In this document: in pieces, positions 36,544 through 47,674 of the stretch | Position numbering within the stretch: the first letter of the stretch is position 1 | Layout of the letters: each line of letters starts with the position of its first letter | DNA from: Sphingomonas hengshuiensis | GTDB taxonomy: Bacteria; Pseudomonadota; Alphaproteobacteria; Sphingomonadales; Sphingomonadaceae | Reading direction: 5' to 3' | Assembly (NCBI GenBank): GCA_003240755.1 | Contig: QFNF01000002.1 | Coordinates: 93,651 to 157,650 of the forward strand | DNA: 64,000 bases | Notes under the pieces: generated by a model | Database searches by the model: none | The model's input: the letters and a program-made list of their open reading frames with translations, nothing else | What the model was told of the DNA's origin: nothing | Made by a program: the position numbers and the translations under genes

Positions 36544-37766
36544 TGGCCGATTACGACCATCAGATCGATGCCGCCAACCCCACGCCCGGCGATGTCGAAA
36601 TCCAGAACTACACGATCAACTTCGGCCCGCAGCACCCGGCGGCGCACGGCGTGCTCCGCCTTGTCACCGAACTGGACGGCGAGATCGTCGAGCGGATCGA
36701 CCCGCATGTCGGGCTGCTCCACCGCGGCACGGAAAAGCTGATCGAATACAAGACGTACGCGCAGGCGCTGCCGTACATGGACCGGCTCGATTACTGCTCG
36801 CCGATGTGCATGGAGCACAGCTATGTCCTGGCGGTCGAAAAGCTGCTGGATATCGAAGTGCCGCTGCGCGCCCAGTATCTGCGCGTGTTCTTCGCCGAAC
36901 TGACCCGCATCATGAACCACATGCTGAACATCGGTTCGCACGTGATGGACGTGGGCGCGATGACGCCGAACCTGTGGATGTTCGAGCTGCGCGAAGACAC
37001 GATGAACTTCTACGAACGGGCGTCGGGTGCGCGGATGCACGCGAACTTCCTGCGCCCCGGCGGCATCCGGCAGGACGTGCCGCTGAAGCTGCTGACCGAT
37101 ATCGCCGAATGGCTCGACACCCGCCTGCCGCGCCTGTTCGGCGATGCGATCGGCATGGTTTCGGAAAACCGCATCTTCAAGCAGCGCAACGTCGACATTG
37201 CGGTCGTCAGCCGCGAGGATGCGGTGCGCTGGGGCTTTTCCGGCCCGATGATCCGTGGCGCGGGCATTCCGTGGGACATCCGCAAGGCGCAGCCCTATGA
37301 CGCCTATGACCGGGTCGACTTCGATGTGCCGGTCGGGACGCGCGGCGACTGTTATGACCGGTTCATGGTCCGGGTCGAGGAAGTCTGGCAGTCGGCGCGT
37401 ATCATGAAGCAATGTCTCGCCCAGATGCCCGAAGGGCCGATCGCGTCGCTCGACCGCAAGGTCGTGCCGCCGAAGCGCGGCGAGATGAAGCAGTCGATGG
37501 AAGCGCTGATCCATCACTTCAAGCTGTTCACCGAAGGCTATCACGTTCCCGCGGGCGAGGTCTATGTCGCGACCGAGAGCCCGAAGGGCGAGTTCGGCAT
37601 CTACATGGTGTCGGACGGCAGCAACAAACCGTACCGCGTGAAGATCCGCCCGACCGCATTCAGCCATCTCCAGGCGATGGACTTCATGACGAAGGGGCAC
37701 ATGCTCGCCGACATCACCGCGATCCTGGGGGCGATGGACATCGTGTTCGGGGAGTGCGACCGTTGA
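36543..37766 (+). CDS. nuoD: NADH-quinone oxidoreductase subunit D
   Basis: This 407-residue 49-kDa subunit forms the quinone pocket with Nuo[15 protein letters not shown] carries the His that contacts quinone, and [23 protein letters not shown] and GECDR at the C-terminus are conserved. ATG overlaps the nuoC stop (TAATG). The stop overlaps a TTG start of the NTF2-like gene. Confidence 0.97.
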   Translation: MADYDHQIDAANPTPGDVEIQNYTINFGPQHPAAHGVLRLVTELDGEIVERIDPHVGLLHRGTEKLIEYKTYAQALPYMDRLDYCSPMCMEHSYVLAVEKLLDIEVPLRAQYLRVFFAELTRIMNHMLNIGSHVMDVGAMTPNLWMFELREDTMNFYERASGARMHANFLRPGGIRQDVPLKLLTDIAEWLDTRLPRLFGDAIGMVSENRIFKQRNVDIAVVSREDAVRWGFSGPMIRGAGIPWDIRKAQPYDAYDRVDFDVPVGTRGDCYDRFMVRVEEVWQSARIMKQCLAQMPEGPIASLDRKVVPPKRGEMKQSMEALIHHFKLFTEGYHVPAGEVYVATESPKGEFGIYMVSDGSNKPYRVKIRPTAFSHLQAMDFMTKGHMLADITAILGAMDIVFGECDR

Positions 37767-38095
37767 GCCGCCTCGACACCGTGAACGCGATGATGGAACG
37801 CTACAATGCGCGCGACGCGGCGGGCTATGCCGCGTTCTTCGCCGACGATGGCTGCGAGGCACAGTATCGCGGCGACGTGGTGCGCGACGGACGCGCCGGC
37901 GTGGAGAGCGGCATGGCGGCGGTCTTCGCCGAATTTCCGCAGAACCATGCCGAAGTCCTGCAGTCGTTCGAACTGGGTGAGCGCGTCGTGCTGCACGAAC
38001 GGGTCCGCCGTTCGGCCGACGCCGAACCGTTCGACGTAATGACCGTCTATTCGTTCAGCGGCGACAAGGTCGGCCGCGTGGAGTTCATTCGCTGA
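37763..38095 (+). CDS. NTF2-like (SnoaL-type) protein embedded in the nuo operon
   Basis: This 110-residue protein has a predicted cone-shaped NTF2 fold: an N-terminal helix ([26 protein letters not shown]), [17 protein letters not shown], and C-terminal strands ending [19 protein letters not shown]. Such proteins bind small hydrophobic molecules or have isomerase activity. The TTG start forms TTGA with the nuoD stop and has GGGGAG upstream; a GTG at 37781 is an alternative. The stop overlaps the nuoE start. It is not a known complex I subunit, so a role in assembly or quinone handling is only a guess. Confidence 0.82.
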   Translation: MSRLDTVNAMMERYNARDAAGYAAFFADDGCEAQYRGDVVRDGRAGVESGMAAVFAEFPQNHAEVLQSFELGERVVLHERVRRSADAEPFDVMTVYSFSGDKVGRVEFIR

Positions 38096-38775
38096 TGGCC
38101 GACGCCCCCAACATCCCCGACGAAGCCGAGGTCCGTGCACGCTGGGGTAACTTCGCGTGGAACCCTGCGAACGCCGAAAAGGCGCGCGAGATCGTCGCGC
38201 GCTATCCCGAAGGGCGGCAGCAGTCGTGCACCATCCCGTTTCTCGATCTGGCGCAGCGTCAGGTCGGTGCCGAAACGCACACGCAGGGCTGGTTGCCGGT
38301 GCCGGTGATCGAGTTCGTCGCCCGCGAACTGGGCATGGCCTATATGCGGGTGTACGAGGTCGCGACCTTCTACACGATGTTCAATCTGGCGCCGGTCGGC
38401 CGTTACCATGTGCAGGTCTGCGGCACGACGCCGTGCATGCTGCGCGGATCGGACGATGTGTTCGCGGCGTGCAAGAATCGCGGGCTGATGAAGGGCAAGA
38501 CCACGCCTGACGGCCTGTTCACGCTGACCGAGGTCGAGTGCATGGGCAATTGCGCCTCGGCACCGATGGTCCAGATCAACGACGACAATTACGAGGACCT
38601 CGACTATGATCGCATGACCGCGATCCTCGAGGCGCTGGCGAAGGGCGAGACGCCGAGGCCCGGAACGCAGGAACCCGGTCGGCATACGGTCGAACCGGTC
38701 GGCGAACCGACCAACCTTGCCGCGATGATGACCGAGAACCATGATTACCGGCCCGAATGGGGCAGCGCGGCATGA
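38095..38775 (+). CDS. nuoE: NADH-quinone oxidoreductase subunit E
   Basis: This 226-residue thioredoxin-like subunit carries the [2Fe-2S] cluster N1a. The ligands are in [12 protein letters not shown] and [12 protein letters not shown]. The N-terminal helical part ([26 protein letters not shown]) is normal. A C-terminal tail of about 45 residues ([15 protein letters not shown]) is longer than the minimal protein. The stop overlaps the next start. Confidence 0.96.
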   Translation: MADAPNIPDEAEVRARWGNFAWNPANAEKAREIVARYPEGRQQSCTIPFLDLAQRQVGAETHTQGWLPVPVIEFVARELGMAYMRVYEVATFYTMFNLAPVGRYHVQVCGTTPCMLRGSDDVFAACKNRGLMKGKTTPDGLFTLTEVECMGNCASAPMVQINDDNYEDLDYDRMTAILEALAKGETPRPGTQEPGRHTVEPVGEPTNLAAMMTENHDYRPEWGSAA

Positions 38776-38942
38776 GGGCGCTCGGCAGTCTGTTGATCGC
38801 GGTGCTCGTCGGCATCGCGGTGTTGTGGATCGCGCTGGAGCTGTTCGTCGGGGCGCTGAAGCTGGTCGGCGTCGCGATCGGCATCGCGGCGATGGTCGCG
38901 GTTTATTTCATCGCCGAAAAGATGATCGGGAAGGGACGATAA
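38772..38942 (+). CDS. Small hydrophobic protein between nuoE and nuoF
   Basis: This 56-residue protein is made almost wholly of two hydrophobic segments ([22 protein letters not shown] and [18 protein letters not shown]), then a basic end KMIGKGR. It would be an inner-membrane hairpin. The ATG overlaps the nuoE TGA, and nuoF starts two bases after its stop, so it is made with the operon. It is not a standard complex I subunit and its function is unknown. Confidence 0.78.
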   Translation: MRALGSLLIAVLVGIAVLWIALELFVGALKLVGVAIGIAAMVAVYFIAEKMIGKGR

Positions 38943-38944
38943 GG

Positions 38945-40249
38945 ATGCTGGCCGACAAGGATCGCATCTTCACCAACGTGTACGGGTTCCAGCCATGGAA
39001 CCTCGACGCCGCCGTGATGCGCGGCGACTGGGACAATACCAAGGCGCTGTTGCAACTGGGTCCCGACACGATCATCGACCGTATCAAGGCATCCGGCCTG
39101 CGCGGGCGTGGCGGGGCGGGCTTTCCGACCGGCACCAAATGGTCGTTCATGCCGAAGGCGCCCAAGCCCGACCGGCCGAACTTCCTCGTCATCAACGCCG
39201 ACGAGTCGGAGCCCGGTTCGTGCAAGGACCGCGAGATCATCCGGCATGATCCGCACAAGCTGATCGAGGGCGCGCTGGTCGCGGGCTTCGCGATGCGTGC
39301 GCGCGCGGCATATATCTATATTCGCGGCGAATATATCCGCGAGGCGGAGGTATTGTTCGCTGCGATCGCGGAGGCATATGCCAAGGGGCTGCTCGGCAAG
39401 AATGCCTGCGGTTCGGGGTATGACTTCGACGTGTTCGCACATCGCGGCGCCGGCGCGTACATCTGCGGTGAAGAAACCGCGATGCTCGAAAGCCTCGAGG
39501 GCAAGAAGGGACAGCCCCGGCTCAAGCCGCCGTTCCCGGCGGGTGCCGGCCTGTATGGCTGCCCGACGACGGTCAACAATGTCGAATCGATCGCCGTGGT
39601 ACCGACGATCCTGCGCCGCAGCCCGGAATGGTTCGCAAGCTTCGGCGCGGAGAACAACCGCGGTACCAAGCTGTTCCAGATCAGTGGGCACGTGAACCGG
39701 CCCTGCGTGGTCGAGGAGGCGATGAGCATCCCGTTCCGCGAGCTGATCGAAAAGCATTGCGGCGGCATTCGCGGTGGCTGGGACAATCTGCTGTGCGTCA
39801 TCCCCGGCGGGTCGTCGGTGCCGCTGGTCAAGGCCGAGCAGATCATCGACGCGCCGATGGATTTCGACGGGTTGAAAGCGGTAGGTTCGGGCCTCGGCAC
39901 CGCCGCCGTCATCGTCATGGACAAGTCGACCGACGTGGTCCGGGCGATCAGCCGCCTGTCGTATTTCTACAAGCATGAGAGCTGCGGCCAGTGCACGCCG
40001 TGCCGCGAAGGCACCGGCTGGATGTGGCGGGTGATGGAGCGACTGCGCACCGGCGATGCCGACCTGTCGGAAATCGATACGCTGCAGCAAGTGACCAAGC
40101 AGGTCGAGGGCCACACCATCTGCGCGCTGGGCGACGCGGCGGCATGGCCGATCCAGGGCCTCATCAAGAACTTCCGCCCTGAACTGGAGCGGCGGATCAA
40201 CGAAAAGCGCGGCGGTGGCGTACAGCCGATGCAGGAAGCCGCCGAGTGA
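38945..40249 (+). CDS. nuoF: NADH-quinone oxidoreductase subunit F
   Basis: This 434-residue NADH-oxidising subunit binds FMN, NADH and cluster N3. [15 protein letters not shown] is the nucleotide-binding loop, and [19 protein letters not shown] the FMN site. The 4Fe-4S ligands are in [15 protein letters not shown], with a further Cys in [15 protein letters not shown] precedes the ATG. The GTGA at the stop couples it to the secreted-protein gene. Confidence 0.97.
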   Translation: MLADKDRIFTNVYGFQPWNLDAAVMRGDWDNTKALLQLGPDTIIDRIKASGLRGRGGAGFPTGTKWSFMPKAPKPDRPNFLVINADESEPGSCKDREIIRHDPHKLIEGALVAGFAMRARAAYIYIRGEYIREAEVLFAAIAEAYAKGLLGKNACGSGYDFDVFAHRGAGAYICGEETAMLESLEGKKGQPRLKPPFPAGAGLYGCPTTVNNVESIAVVPTILRRSPEWFASFGAENNRGTKLFQISGHVNRPCVVEEAMSIPFRELIEKHCGGIRGGWDNLLCVIPGGSSVPLVKAEQIIDAPMDFDGLKAVGSGLGTAAVIVMDKSTDVVRAISRLSYFYKHESCGQCTPCREGTGWMWRVMERLRTGDADLSEIDTLQQVTKQVEGHTICALGDAAAWPIQGLIKNFRPELERRINEKRGGGVQPMQEAAE

Positions 40250-40956
40250 AGCGAGCGCTGCTCTCGACGATCCTGCTGGTATCGGTGGCCTTGCCGGCGA
40301 ATGCCCAGCGGCAGCTCGAAAGGGACACCGGGTCGATGATCCCGGTGCCGCGGCGTGCCCGCATCTCGGATTCGGGGAAGCTGTCCGATCAGGCGCGGGC
40401 ACGCGTGACGCTGGCGCAATTCGCCCGCTGTACGGTCGATCGCAGGTCGAAGGAGGTCGCGGCGCTCGCTGGACAGTCCGCCGACAAGCTGGGCGGCATG
40501 GCGATGGCGAAGGTCGCCGACGACGAATGCCTGTCGTCGGGCGAGATGCGCATGAAGCCCATGCTGATGCGCGGCGCATTGTTCGTGGAACTGTACCGGC
40601 GTCGCGAGCGGGCCGCAGGGCGGGGTGAGCCATGGTCGATGCCGGCGGTCGCGTTCGACGGACGGACGCCGGTCGATACCGGCGACGGCGATCTGGCGTT
40701 GCAGTTCGGGCTGTTGTCCTTTGCGGAATGCGTGGTCCGGCATGACGCGCAGGCGACCAGGGCGGTCGTCCTTGCACCGACCGCCAGCAACGAACAGGAC
40801 GCGGCGTTCGCCGCACTGGCCCCGCATCTGGGACAGTGCCTGCCGGGCGGGCAGAAGATCGCGTTGGGAAAGAGCATTTTGGAAGGTGCCCTGGGTGAGG
40901 TTCTGTATCGCGGAACCGTCCCCGTCGCGCCTTCCGTGTCGCAGGAAGCCAGGTAA
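40246..40956 (+). CDS. Secreted protein with internal duplication, embedded between nuoF and nuoG
   Basis: This 236-residue protein of unknown function has a signal peptide ending in LPANAQ. The mature part holds two related modules. The first runs from [16 protein letters not shown] to [26 protein letters not shown]. The second runs from [16 protein letters not shown] to [26 protein letters not shown]. Each has one Cys near its start and one near the CL-x-G motif, so each module probably forms a disulfide in the periplasm. The start overlaps the nuoF stop (GTGA) and the stop overlaps the nuoG start (TAATG). Confidence 0.8.
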   Translation: MKRALLSTILLVSVALPANAQRQLERDTGSMIPVPRRARISDSGKLSDQARARVTLAQFARCTVDRRSKEVAALAGQSADKLGGMAMAKVADDECLSSGEMRMKPMLMRGALFVELYRRRERAAGRGEPWSMPAVAFDGRTPVDTGDGDLALQFGLLSFAECVVRHDAQATRAVVLAPTASNEQDAAFAALAPHLGQCLPGGQKIALGKSILEGALGEVLYRGTVPVAPSVSQEAR

Positions 40957-42971
40957 TGCCGAAGGTCAAGGTAGACGGGGTCGAGGTCGAGGTGCCGCAG
41001 GGTGCCACCGTCCTCCAGGCATGCGAAGCGGCGGGCAAGGAAATCCCGCGCTTCTGCTATCACGAACGGCTGTCGATCGCCGGCAATTGCCGGATGTGTC
41101 TGGTCGAGGTGAAGCCGGGGCCGCCCAAGCCGCAGGCGTCGTGTGCGTTGCCCGCCGCCGACAATCAGGAAATCCGCACCGACAGCGCGATGGTGAAGGC
41201 CGCGCGCGAAGGCGTGATGGAATTCCTGCTCATCAACCACCCGCTCGACTGCCCGATCTGCGACCAGGGCGGCGAGTGCGACCTGCAGGACCAGTCGGTT
41301 GCCTATGGTCGTGGTCAGTCGCGCTATGACGAGAACAAGCGCGCCGTCACCGAGAAATATATGGGGCCGATCGTCAAGACGGTCATGACCCGTTGCATCC
41401 AGTGCACGCGCTGTATCCGTTTTGCGGAAGAGGTTGCGGGTGTGGAGGAAATCGGCGCGATCTATCGCGGCGAGAACATGCAGATCACCTCGTATCTCGA
41501 ACAGGCGGTGACGAGCGAGTTGTCGGGCAATATCGTCGACCTGTGCCCGGTCGGCGCGCTGACGTCCAAGCCCTATGCGTTCGAGGCGCGTCCGTGGGAG
41601 CTCAAGAAGACGCTGGCGATCGACGTGATGGACGCGGTCGGCACCAATATCCGCCTCGACAGCCGTGGGCGGCAGGTGCTGCGCTGCGTGCCGCGGATCA
41701 ACGAGGACGTGAACGAGGAATGGGCGCACGACAAGACGCGCCACGCCGTCGATGGCCTTGTCCGTCGTCGCCTCGACAAGCCGTTCGTTCGTAAGAACGG
41801 CAAGCTGGTCGCGGCCGATTGGGACGAAGCGTTCGCAGCGATCCAGTCGGTAAATGCGGGCGCGTCGGTCGCGGCGATCGCGGGCGACCTGCTCGATTGC
41901 GAGACGATGTTCGCCGCGAAGGCGCTGGTGAACGCCCTTGGTTCGTCGCTGCTCGAAGGGCGGCAGACGGGCATGGCGTACGATGCCGCCAATCTCGGCG
42001 CGGTCGCCTTCAACACGACCATTGCCGGGGTCGAGGATGCCGATGCGATCCTGCTGGTCGGCACCGACCTGCGCCACGAAGCGCCGCTTATCAACACCCG
42101 CGTCCGCAAGGCGATCAAGAAGGGTGCCCGGGTATTCGCCATCGGCCCGCAGGTCGACCTGACCTACCAGGTCGAATGGCTGGGCGACGATCTGGCCCTG
42201 CTCGGCGGATTGCCGGATCGCGCTGCCGAGGCGATGGACGCGGCCGTGCGCCCGATCGTCATCGTGGGGCCGGGTGCGCTGAAGGACGGCCATGGCGCAG
42301 CGCTCAAGCTTGCGCAGGACGGCAATCTCGTCCGCACGCTGGCGGACGGTACCGTTTGGAACGGGTTCAACGTCGTTCACCTCGCGGCTGCGCGCATGGG
42401 CGCGCTGATGCTGGGCTATGCGCAGGCGGGCGGTATCGCCGATATCGTCGCCGCGAACCCGAAGCTGGTGTTCTTCCTCGGTGCCGATGAGGTCGATTTC
42501 GACAAGTTTGCCGGGGCGACGAAGGTCTATGTCGGCCATCATGGCGACAAGGGCGCGGCGGCGGCCGACATCGTGCTGCCGGGCGCGAGCTATGCCGAAA
42601 AGGCCGGGACCTACGTCAACCTCGAAGGGCGCGTACAGCGCGGTGATCGGGCGGTGTTCCCACCGGGCGATGCGCGCGAGGACTGGACGATTTTCCGGGC
42701 GCTCGGGGAAGTGCTGGGCGTGACGCTGCCGTTCGACGATTTCGCCGGAGTGCGCCGTGCGATGACGGCCGCGGTTCCCGAACTCGGTCAGGAAGGACTG
42801 GTGCGGTTTGACTGGAACCCGCCGGCACTCGACGCTAAGGGGTCGGGCGCGGTGACGTATCCGGTCGCCGATTTCTATATGACCAACGCGATCTGCCGGG
42901 CCAGCCCGACGATGCAGCGTTGTTCGGCCGAACTTGTCCATGGCCAGGATTTCGCGGAGGCCGCCGAGTGA
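40956..42971 (+). CDS. nuoG: NADH-quinone oxidoreductase subunit G
   Basis: This 671-residue subunit carries several iron-sulfur clusters. The N-terminal ferredoxin domain is read from [19 protein letters not shown]. The His-Cys cluster is [18 protein letters not shown], and a further 4Fe-4S set is [16 protein letters not shown]. The C-terminal molybdopterin-oxidoreductase-like domain has lost its cofactor role, as in other NuoG proteins. The length fits the alphaproteobacterial form. Confidence 0.97.
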   Translation: MPKVKVDGVEVEVPQGATVLQACEAAGKEIPRFCYHERLSIAGNCRMCLVEVKPGPPKPQASCALPAADNQEIRTDSAMVKAAREGVMEFLLINHPLDCPICDQGGECDLQDQSVAYGRGQSRYDENKRAVTEKYMGPIVKTVMTRCIQCTRCIRFAEEVAGVEEIGAIYRGENMQITSYLEQAVTSELSGNIVDLCPVGALTSKPYAFEARPWELKKTLAIDVMDAVGTNIRLDSRGRQVLRCVPRINEDVNEEWAHDKTRHAVDGLVRRRLDKPFVRKNGKLVAADWDEAFAAIQSVNAGASVAAIAGDLLDCETMFAAKALVNALGSSLLEGRQTGMAYDAANLGAVAFNTTIAGVEDADAILLVGTDLRHEAPLINTRVRKAIKKGARVFAIGPQVDLTYQVEWLGDDLALLGGLPDRAAEAMDAAVRPIVIVGPGALKDGHGAALKLAQDGNLVRTLADGTVWNGFNVVHLAAARMGALMLGYAQAGGIADIVAANPKLVFFLGADEVDFDKFAGATKVYVGHHGDKGAAAADIVLPGASYAEKAGTYVNLEGRVQRGDRAVFPPGDAREDWTIFRALGEVLGVTLPFDDFAGVRRAMTAAVPELGQEGLVRFDWNPPALDAKGSGAVTYPVADFYMTNAICRASPTMQRCSAELVHGQDFAEAAE

Positions 42972-44023
42972 CCTCGTTTTTCGAAACTACCGTCGGACTG
43001 CCCTATGGCTGGGCGTGGACCGTTGCGACGCTGGTCGGCATTCTGGTCATCGCCCTGCCGCTGATGCTGGCGGTCGCGATGATTATCTATGCCGATCGCA
43101 AGATCTGGGCGGCGATGGCGTTGCGCCGTGGCCCCAACGTCGTCGGGCCGTTCGGCCTGCTGCAGTCGTTCGCCGATGGCCTGAAGGTGTTCCTGCAGGA
43201 AACGATCGTGCCGTCGTCGGCCAATCGCGGCCTGTTCCTGCTGGCGCCGATCATCACCTTCACCGTCGCGCTGATCGTATGGGCGGTGATCCCGTTCGAC
43301 GTCGGCGTCGTGGTGGCGGACATCAATGTCGGCCTGCTCTACATCCTCGCGGCGTCGTCGCTCGGGGTATATGGCGTCATCATCTCGGGCTGGGCGTCCA
43401 ACTCGAAATATCCGTTCTATTCGGCGCTGCGGGCCGCCGCGCAGATGGTGTCGTACGAAGTCGCGATCGGCTTCGTGCTCATCTCCGTCGTGCTGTGGGC
43501 CGGGTCGTTCAACCTGACGACGATTGTGCTCGAGCAGCGTGCGCATATCTTCGGCTTTATCAACGGCTTCGGTTTCAACCCGCTGCTGTTCCCGATGGCG
43601 GTCGTGTTCCTGATTTCGTCGCTGGCCGAGACCGCGCGGGCGCCGTTCGATCTGACCGAGGCGGAATCGGAACTGGTCGCCGGCTATCAGACCGAATATT
43701 CGTCGATGGCGTTCGCGCTGTTCTGGCTGGGCGAATATGCCAACGTCATCCTGATGTGCGCGCTCAATGCGCTGCTGTTCTGGGGTGGCTGGCTGCCGCC
43801 GGTCGACTGGGCGCCGCTCTATTATGTGCCGGGCATCCTCTGGTTCCTCGCGAAGACCTTCTTCTTCTTCTTCGTATTCAGTTGGGTGAAGGCGACCGTG
43901 CCGCGGTATCGCTATGACCAGCTAATGCGGCTGGGCTGGAAGATCTTCCTGCCGCTGTCGCTGACCTTCGTCTTCCTCATCTCGGGCTGGCTGATGCTCC
44001 AGCGCGTGGGAGTGCCTGCATGA
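42968..44023 (+). CDS. nuoH: NADH-quinone oxidoreductase subunit H
   Basis: This 351-residue membrane subunit lines the quinone channel and has about eight helices. [21 protein letters not shown] and [31 protein letters not shown] acidic loop are conserved. The GTG at 42968 overlaps the nuoG stop (GTGA), and the protein then begins [14 protein letters not shown]; a longer upstream frame belongs to nuoG sequence. Confidence 0.96.
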   Translation: MTSFFETTVGLPYGWAWTVATLVGILVIALPLMLAVAMIIYADRKIWAAMALRRGPNVVGPFGLLQSFADGLKVFLQETIVPSSANRGLFLLAPIITFTVALIVWAVIPFDVGVVVADINVGLLYILAASSLGVYGVIISGWASNSKYPFYSALRAAAQMVSYEVAIGFVLISVVLWAGSFNLTTIVLEQRAHIFGFINGFGFNPLLFPMAVVFLISSLAETARAPFDLTEAESELVAGYQTEYSSMAFALFWLGEYANVILMCALNALLFWGGWLPPVDWAPLYYVPGILWFLAKTFFFFFVFSWVKATVPRYRYDQLMRLGWKIFLPLSLTFVFLISGWLMLQRVGVPA

Positions 44024-44505
44024 GTATCGCCCAGACCATCCGATCGTTCACCCTGTGGGAGTTCGTGAAGGCCCATGCCCTGACGCTGCGGTACTTCTTC
44101 AAGCCCAAGGCGACGATCAACTATCCGTACGAGAAAAACCCGATCTCGCCCCGCTTTCGCGGTGAGCATGCGTTGCGTCGCTATCCGAACGGCGAGGAGC
44201 GCTGCATCGCGTGCAAGCTGTGCGAGGCGGTGTGCCCGGCGCTGGCGATCACGATCGAGGCCGAACCGCGCGAGGATGGCAGCCGCCGTACGACGCGGTA
44301 CGATATCGACATGACGAAATGCATCTATTGCGGGCTGTGCCAGGAAGCGTGCCCGGTCGATGCGATCGTCGAGGGGCCGAATTTCGAATTCGCCACCGAA
44401 ACGCGCGAAGAGCTGATCTATCACAAGGACAAGCTGCTCGCGAATGGTGATCGCTGGGAACGCGCCATTGCCGCGAACCTTGCGAGCGACGCGCCCTACC
44501 GGTAA
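44020..44505 (+). CDS. nuoI: NADH-quinone oxidoreductase subunit I
   Basis: This 161-residue subunit carries two 4Fe-4S clusters (N6a, N6b). The motifs are [18 protein letters not shown] and [18 protein letters not shown], both complete. The ATG overlaps the nuoH stop. The TAA overlaps the ATG of a 38-residue micro-ORF. Confidence 0.97.
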   Translation: MSIAQTIRSFTLWEFVKAHALTLRYFFKPKATINYPYEKNPISPRFRGEHALRRYPNGEERCIACKLCEAVCPALAITIEAEPREDGSRRTTRYDIDMTKCIYCGLCQEACPVDAIVEGPNFEFATETREELIYHKDKLLANGDRWERAIAANLASDAPYR

Positions 44506-44621
44506 TGGCGCGCATGTTCCGTACCGGCGGGGGCCCGTTGTCCCGCTTCGCCGGCAATTCGATCAGCGTTTCGTCCCGCACATCGACGCGGGGCGGGCAG
44601 GGGGAAGAGCAGCGCTCGTGA
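44505..44621 (+). CDS. 38-residue micro-ORF bridging nuoI and nuoJ
   Basis: The frame starts at an ATG overlapping the nuoI TAA (TAATG) and ends at a TGA overlapping the nuoJ GTG (GTGA). It fills the whole 112-base gap. The peptide begins [17 protein letters not shown] and ends GGQGEEQRS; it is basic and rich in Gly, Ser and Arg. The likely nuoJ ribosome site (GGGGGAAGAG) lies inside it. It may be a real small protein or a translated coupler. Confidence 0.45.
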   Translation: MARMFRTGGGPLSRFAGNSISVSSRTSTRGGQGEEQRS

Positions 44622-45229
44622 TCCAGACACTCGCCTTCTATCTGTTCGCCACGATCGTGGTGGCATCGGCCGCGCTGACGATCACGTCGCGCAACCCGGT
44701 CCATTCGGTGCTGTGGCTGATCCTCGCCTTCTTCAATGCCGCCGGGCTGATGGTGCTGGCCGGCGCCGAATTCATCGCCATGCTGCTGGTCATCGTCTAT
44801 GTCGGCGCGGTCGCGGTGCTGTTCCTGTTCGTGGTCATGATGCTCGACATCGACTTCACCGAGCTGCGCGCCGGCTTCGTTCGCTATCTGCCGGCGGGTC
44901 TGGCGCTCGCGGTGCTGCTTGCGGTCGAACTGATCGTCGGCGCCTATGCGTGGACGTCGGGGCGGATCGACATGGCGCGCCGCATCGCGCCGGTTGACGT
45001 CGTCGTGCCGAATATCGAGGCGATCGGGCGGCTGCTCTATACGCGGTATCTGTACGTGTTCGAAGGCGTCGGCCTGGTGCTGCTGGTCGCGATGGTCGGT
45101 GCGATCGTCCTGACCCAGCGCAAGCGCGCGGATGCCAAGGCGCAGAACATCAACCGTCAGATCAACCGGCGGGCAAAGGATGCGATCCGCAACGTCAACC
45201 AGCCTATCGGACAGGGGGTCGAACTGTGA
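44618..45229 (+). CDS. nuoJ: NADH-quinone oxidoreductase subunit J
   Basis: This 203-residue membrane subunit has five helices. [19 protein letters not shown] and the conserved [19 protein letters not shown] with its pi-bulge helix are clear. A basic C-terminal tail of about 35 residues ([20 protein letters not shown]) is cytoplasmic. The GTG start gives the usual N-terminus [10 protein letters not shown]. Confidence 0.94.
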   Translation: MIQTLAFYLFATIVVASAALTITSRNPVHSVLWLILAFFNAAGLMVLAGAEFIAMLLVIVYVGAVAVLFLFVVMMLDIDFTELRAGFVRYLPAGLALAVLLAVELIVGAYAWTSGRIDMARRIAPVDVVVPNIEAIGRLLYTRYLYVFEGVGLVLLVAMVGAIVLTQRKRADAKAQNINRQINRRAKDAIRNVNQPIGQGVEL

Positions 45230-45531
45230 TCGGACTGACTCATTATCTGGTCGTCGGCGCGATCCTGTTCACGCTGGGCGTGCTGGGCATCTTCCTCAAC
45301 CGGAAGAACCTGATCGTCATCCTGATGTCGATCGAGCTGATCCTGCTGGCGGTGAACATCAACTTCGTCGCCTTCTCGGCGCAGCTCGGCGATCTGGTCG
45401 GGCAGGTGTTCGCGATGTTCGTTCTGGCGGTCGCTGCCGGCGAAAGCGCGATCGGGCTGGCCATCATGGTCATTTATTTCCGTGGTCGCGGTTCCATCGC
45501 GGTCGACGACGTCAACCGGATGAAGGGGTGA
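45226..45531 (+). CDS. nuoK: NADH-quinone oxidoreductase subunit K
   Basis: This 101-residue subunit has three helices and the two conserved membrane glutamates: one in [19 protein letters not shown] and one in [13 protein letters not shown]. The GTG overlaps the nuoJ stop. The TGA overlaps the ATG of a 12-residue micro-ORF. Confidence 0.96.
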   Translation: MIGLTHYLVVGAILFTLGVLGIFLNRKNLIVILMSIELILLAVNINFVAFSAQLGDLVGQVFAMFVLAVAAGESAIGLAIMVIYFRGRGSIAVDDVNRMKG

Positions 45532-45569
45532 TGCCGGTGGCTTTTCGGGTTTCGGGGGTGCTTTCGTGA
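45531..45569 (+). CDS. 12-residue micro-ORF bridging nuoK and nuoL
   Basis: The ATG overlaps the nuoK stop (TGATG). Twelve codons ([12 protein letters not shown]) lead to a TGA that overlaps the nuoL GTG. It fills the gap exactly. A GGGGG run inside it is the probable nuoL ribosome site. A coupling leader is more likely than a functional peptide. Confidence 0.35.
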   Translation: MPVAFRVSGVLS

Positions 45570-47674
45570 GCGCCATCCATATCGTCGTGTTCCTGCCGCT
45601 GCTGGCGTCGATCGTCGCCGGGCTGTCGAACCGCGCGTTCGGCATCGCCGTGCCGAAGATCATCACGACGGCCGGCCTGCTGGTCGCGGCCGGGTTGTCA
45701 TGGTCGATCTTCATCCCGTTTCTCAGCGGCACGGCGCAGGCCGATGTCGCGCCGGTATCGACCTGGATCCTTTCCGGCGGGATGGACATCGCATGGGAAT
45801 TGCGGGTCGATGCGCTGACGGCGGTCATGCTGGTCGTCATCACCAGCGTGTCGGCACTCGTCCATTTATATAGCTGGGGCTATATGAGCGAGGATCCGGA
45901 TCAGCCGCGCTTCTTCGCCTATCTGTCGCTGTTCACCTTCGCGATGCTGATGCTCGTGACCGCGAACAATCTGGTGCAGATGTTCTTCGGTTGGGAAGGG
46001 GTCGGCCTTGCCTCCTACCTGCTCATCGGCTTCTGGTTCCGCAAGCCGTCGGCCAATGCCGCCGCGATCAAGGCGTTCGTGGTCAACCGGGTCGGCGATC
46101 TTGGCTTCATGCTCGGCATCTTCGGCACCTATCTGGTGTTCGGCACGATCTCGATCCCCGCGATCCTCGAAGCTGCGCCGTCGATGGCGGGCTCGACGAT
46201 CGGCTTCCTGTGGTTCCGTGCCGATACGATGACGGTGCTGTGCCTGCTGCTGTTCGTCGGTGCGATGGGCAAGTCGGCCCAGCTCGGGCTGCACACCTGG
46301 CTGCCCGATGCGATGGAGGGGCCGACCCCGGTGTCGGCGCTGATCCACGCGGCGACGATGGTCACGGCCGGCGTGTTCATGGTGTGCCGCCTGTCGCCGA
46401 TGTTCGAAACGTCGCCGACGGCGCTGGCGGTGGTGACTGCGGTCGGTGCCGCGACCTGCCTGTTCGCGGCAACGATCGGTCTGGTGCAGACCGACATCAA
46501 GCGCGTGATCGCCTATTCGACCTGTTCGCAGCTCGGCTACATGTTCTTTGCCGCCGGGGTCGGTGCCTATGGCGCGGCGATGTTCCACCTGTTCACCCAC
46601 GCCTTCTTCAAGGCGCTGCTGTTCCTCGGCGCGGGGTCGGTGATCCATGCGATGCACCATGAACAGGACATGCGTTTCTACGGCGGCCTGCGAAAGCATA
46701 TCCCGCTGACCTTCTGGGCGATGATGGCGGGAACGCTGGCGATCACCGGCGTCGGCATCTACGGCATCGGCGGCTTTGCCGGCTACCACTCGAAGGACGC
46801 GATCCTCGAAGCGGCATGGGCGGCGGGTCCGGGCGGGTATGGCGCCTTCTATGTCGGCACCTTCGCCGCGCTGCTGACCAGCTTCTATTCGTGGCGACTG
46901 ATGTTCCTCACCTTCTTCGGCGCGCCGCGCTGGGCGGGGTCGGAGCATATCCAGCACGCGGCACACGACGCGCACGGACATGGCGACCATCATGAAACCC
47001 ATGGTCATGGGCATGACGACGGCAGCCATCCGGCGCCGCCGGCGGCCGAGGATGCCGGTCATGCGCCGGCGGCCCATGCCGCGCACGCCAGCGACGTGAT
47101 CGAAGGTACGGCGGGCTATCACCCGCATGAAAGCCCGATCGTGATGCTGATCCCGCTGATCGTGCTGACCATCGGTGCGGTTGCGGCCGGTTATGTGTTC
47201 AACCACTGGTTCATCGGGGCCGATGCGGGCGAGGCGTTCTGGAAGGGCAGCCTGTTCTACAACGAGCGTCTGATGCATGCGATGCACGAGGTGCCGTTGC
47301 TGGTGAAGCTGGCCGCGACCATCGTGATGCTGATCGGCCTGGCGAGCGCGTTCTATGTTTACATCCTGCGGCCCGGCACGGCGGCGGCGATTGCGGATAC
47401 CTTCCGCGTGCTGCATAGCTTCCTGCTGAGGAAGTGGTATTTCGACGAGCTGTATCACCTGATCTTCGTCCGCCCGGCCTTCGCGCTCGGCCGCTTCTTC
47501 TGGAAGCGTGGCGATGAACAGACGATCAACCGCTTCGGCCCCGACGGGTCGGCGGCGCTGGTCGGGCTGTCGAGCCGGCTCGCGGTCAGGATGCAGACCG
47601 GCTATCTCTACACCTATGCCTTTGTCATGCTGATCGGCCTGACGGCGGCGGTTACGTGGGCGATCGCGTCGTGA
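45566..47674 (+). CDS. nuoL: NADH-quinone oxidoreductase subunit L with His-rich loop
   Basis: This 702-residue antiporter-like subunit takes part in proton pumping. The core segments [46 protein letters not shown] and [20 protein letters not shown] hold the key Glu, Lys and His residues. Residues of about 463-510 form an unusual hydrophilic loop with many His and Asp ([19 protein letters not shown]). The start is GTG. The TGA overlaps the next micro-ORF. Confidence 0.96.
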   Translation: MSAIHIVVFLPLLASIVAGLSNRAFGIAVPKIITTAGLLVAAGLSWSIFIPFLSGTAQADVAPVSTWILSGGMDIAWELRVDALTAVMLVVITSVSALVHLYSWGYMSEDPDQPRFFAYLSLFTFAMLMLVTANNLVQMFFGWEGVGLASYLLIGFWFRKPSANAAAIKAFVVNRVGDLGFMLGIFGTYLVFGTISIPAILEAAPSMAGSTIGFLWFRADTMTVLCLLLFVGAMGKSAQLGLHTWLPDAMEGPTPVSALIHAATMVTAGVFMVCRLSPMFETSPTALAVVTAVGAATCLFAATIGLVQTDIKRVIAYSTCSQLGYMFFAAGVGAYGAAMFHLFTHAFFKALLFLGAGSVIHAMHHEQDMRFYGGLRKHIPLTFWAMMAGTLAITGVGIYGIGGFAGYHSKDAILEAAWAAGPGGYGAFYVGTFAALLTSFYSWRLMFLTFFGAPRWAGSEHIQHAAHDAHGHGDHHETHGHGHDDGSHPAPPAAEDAGHAPAAHAAHASDVIEGTAGYHPHESPIVMLIPLIVLTIGAVAAGYVFNHWFIGADAGEAFWKGSLFYNERLMHAMHEVPLLVKLAATIVMLIGLASAFYVYILRPGTAAAIADTFRVLHSFLLRKWYFDELYHLIFVRPAFALGRFFWKRGDEQTINRFGPDGSAALVGLSSRLAVRMQTGYLYTYAFVMLIGLTAAVTWAIAS

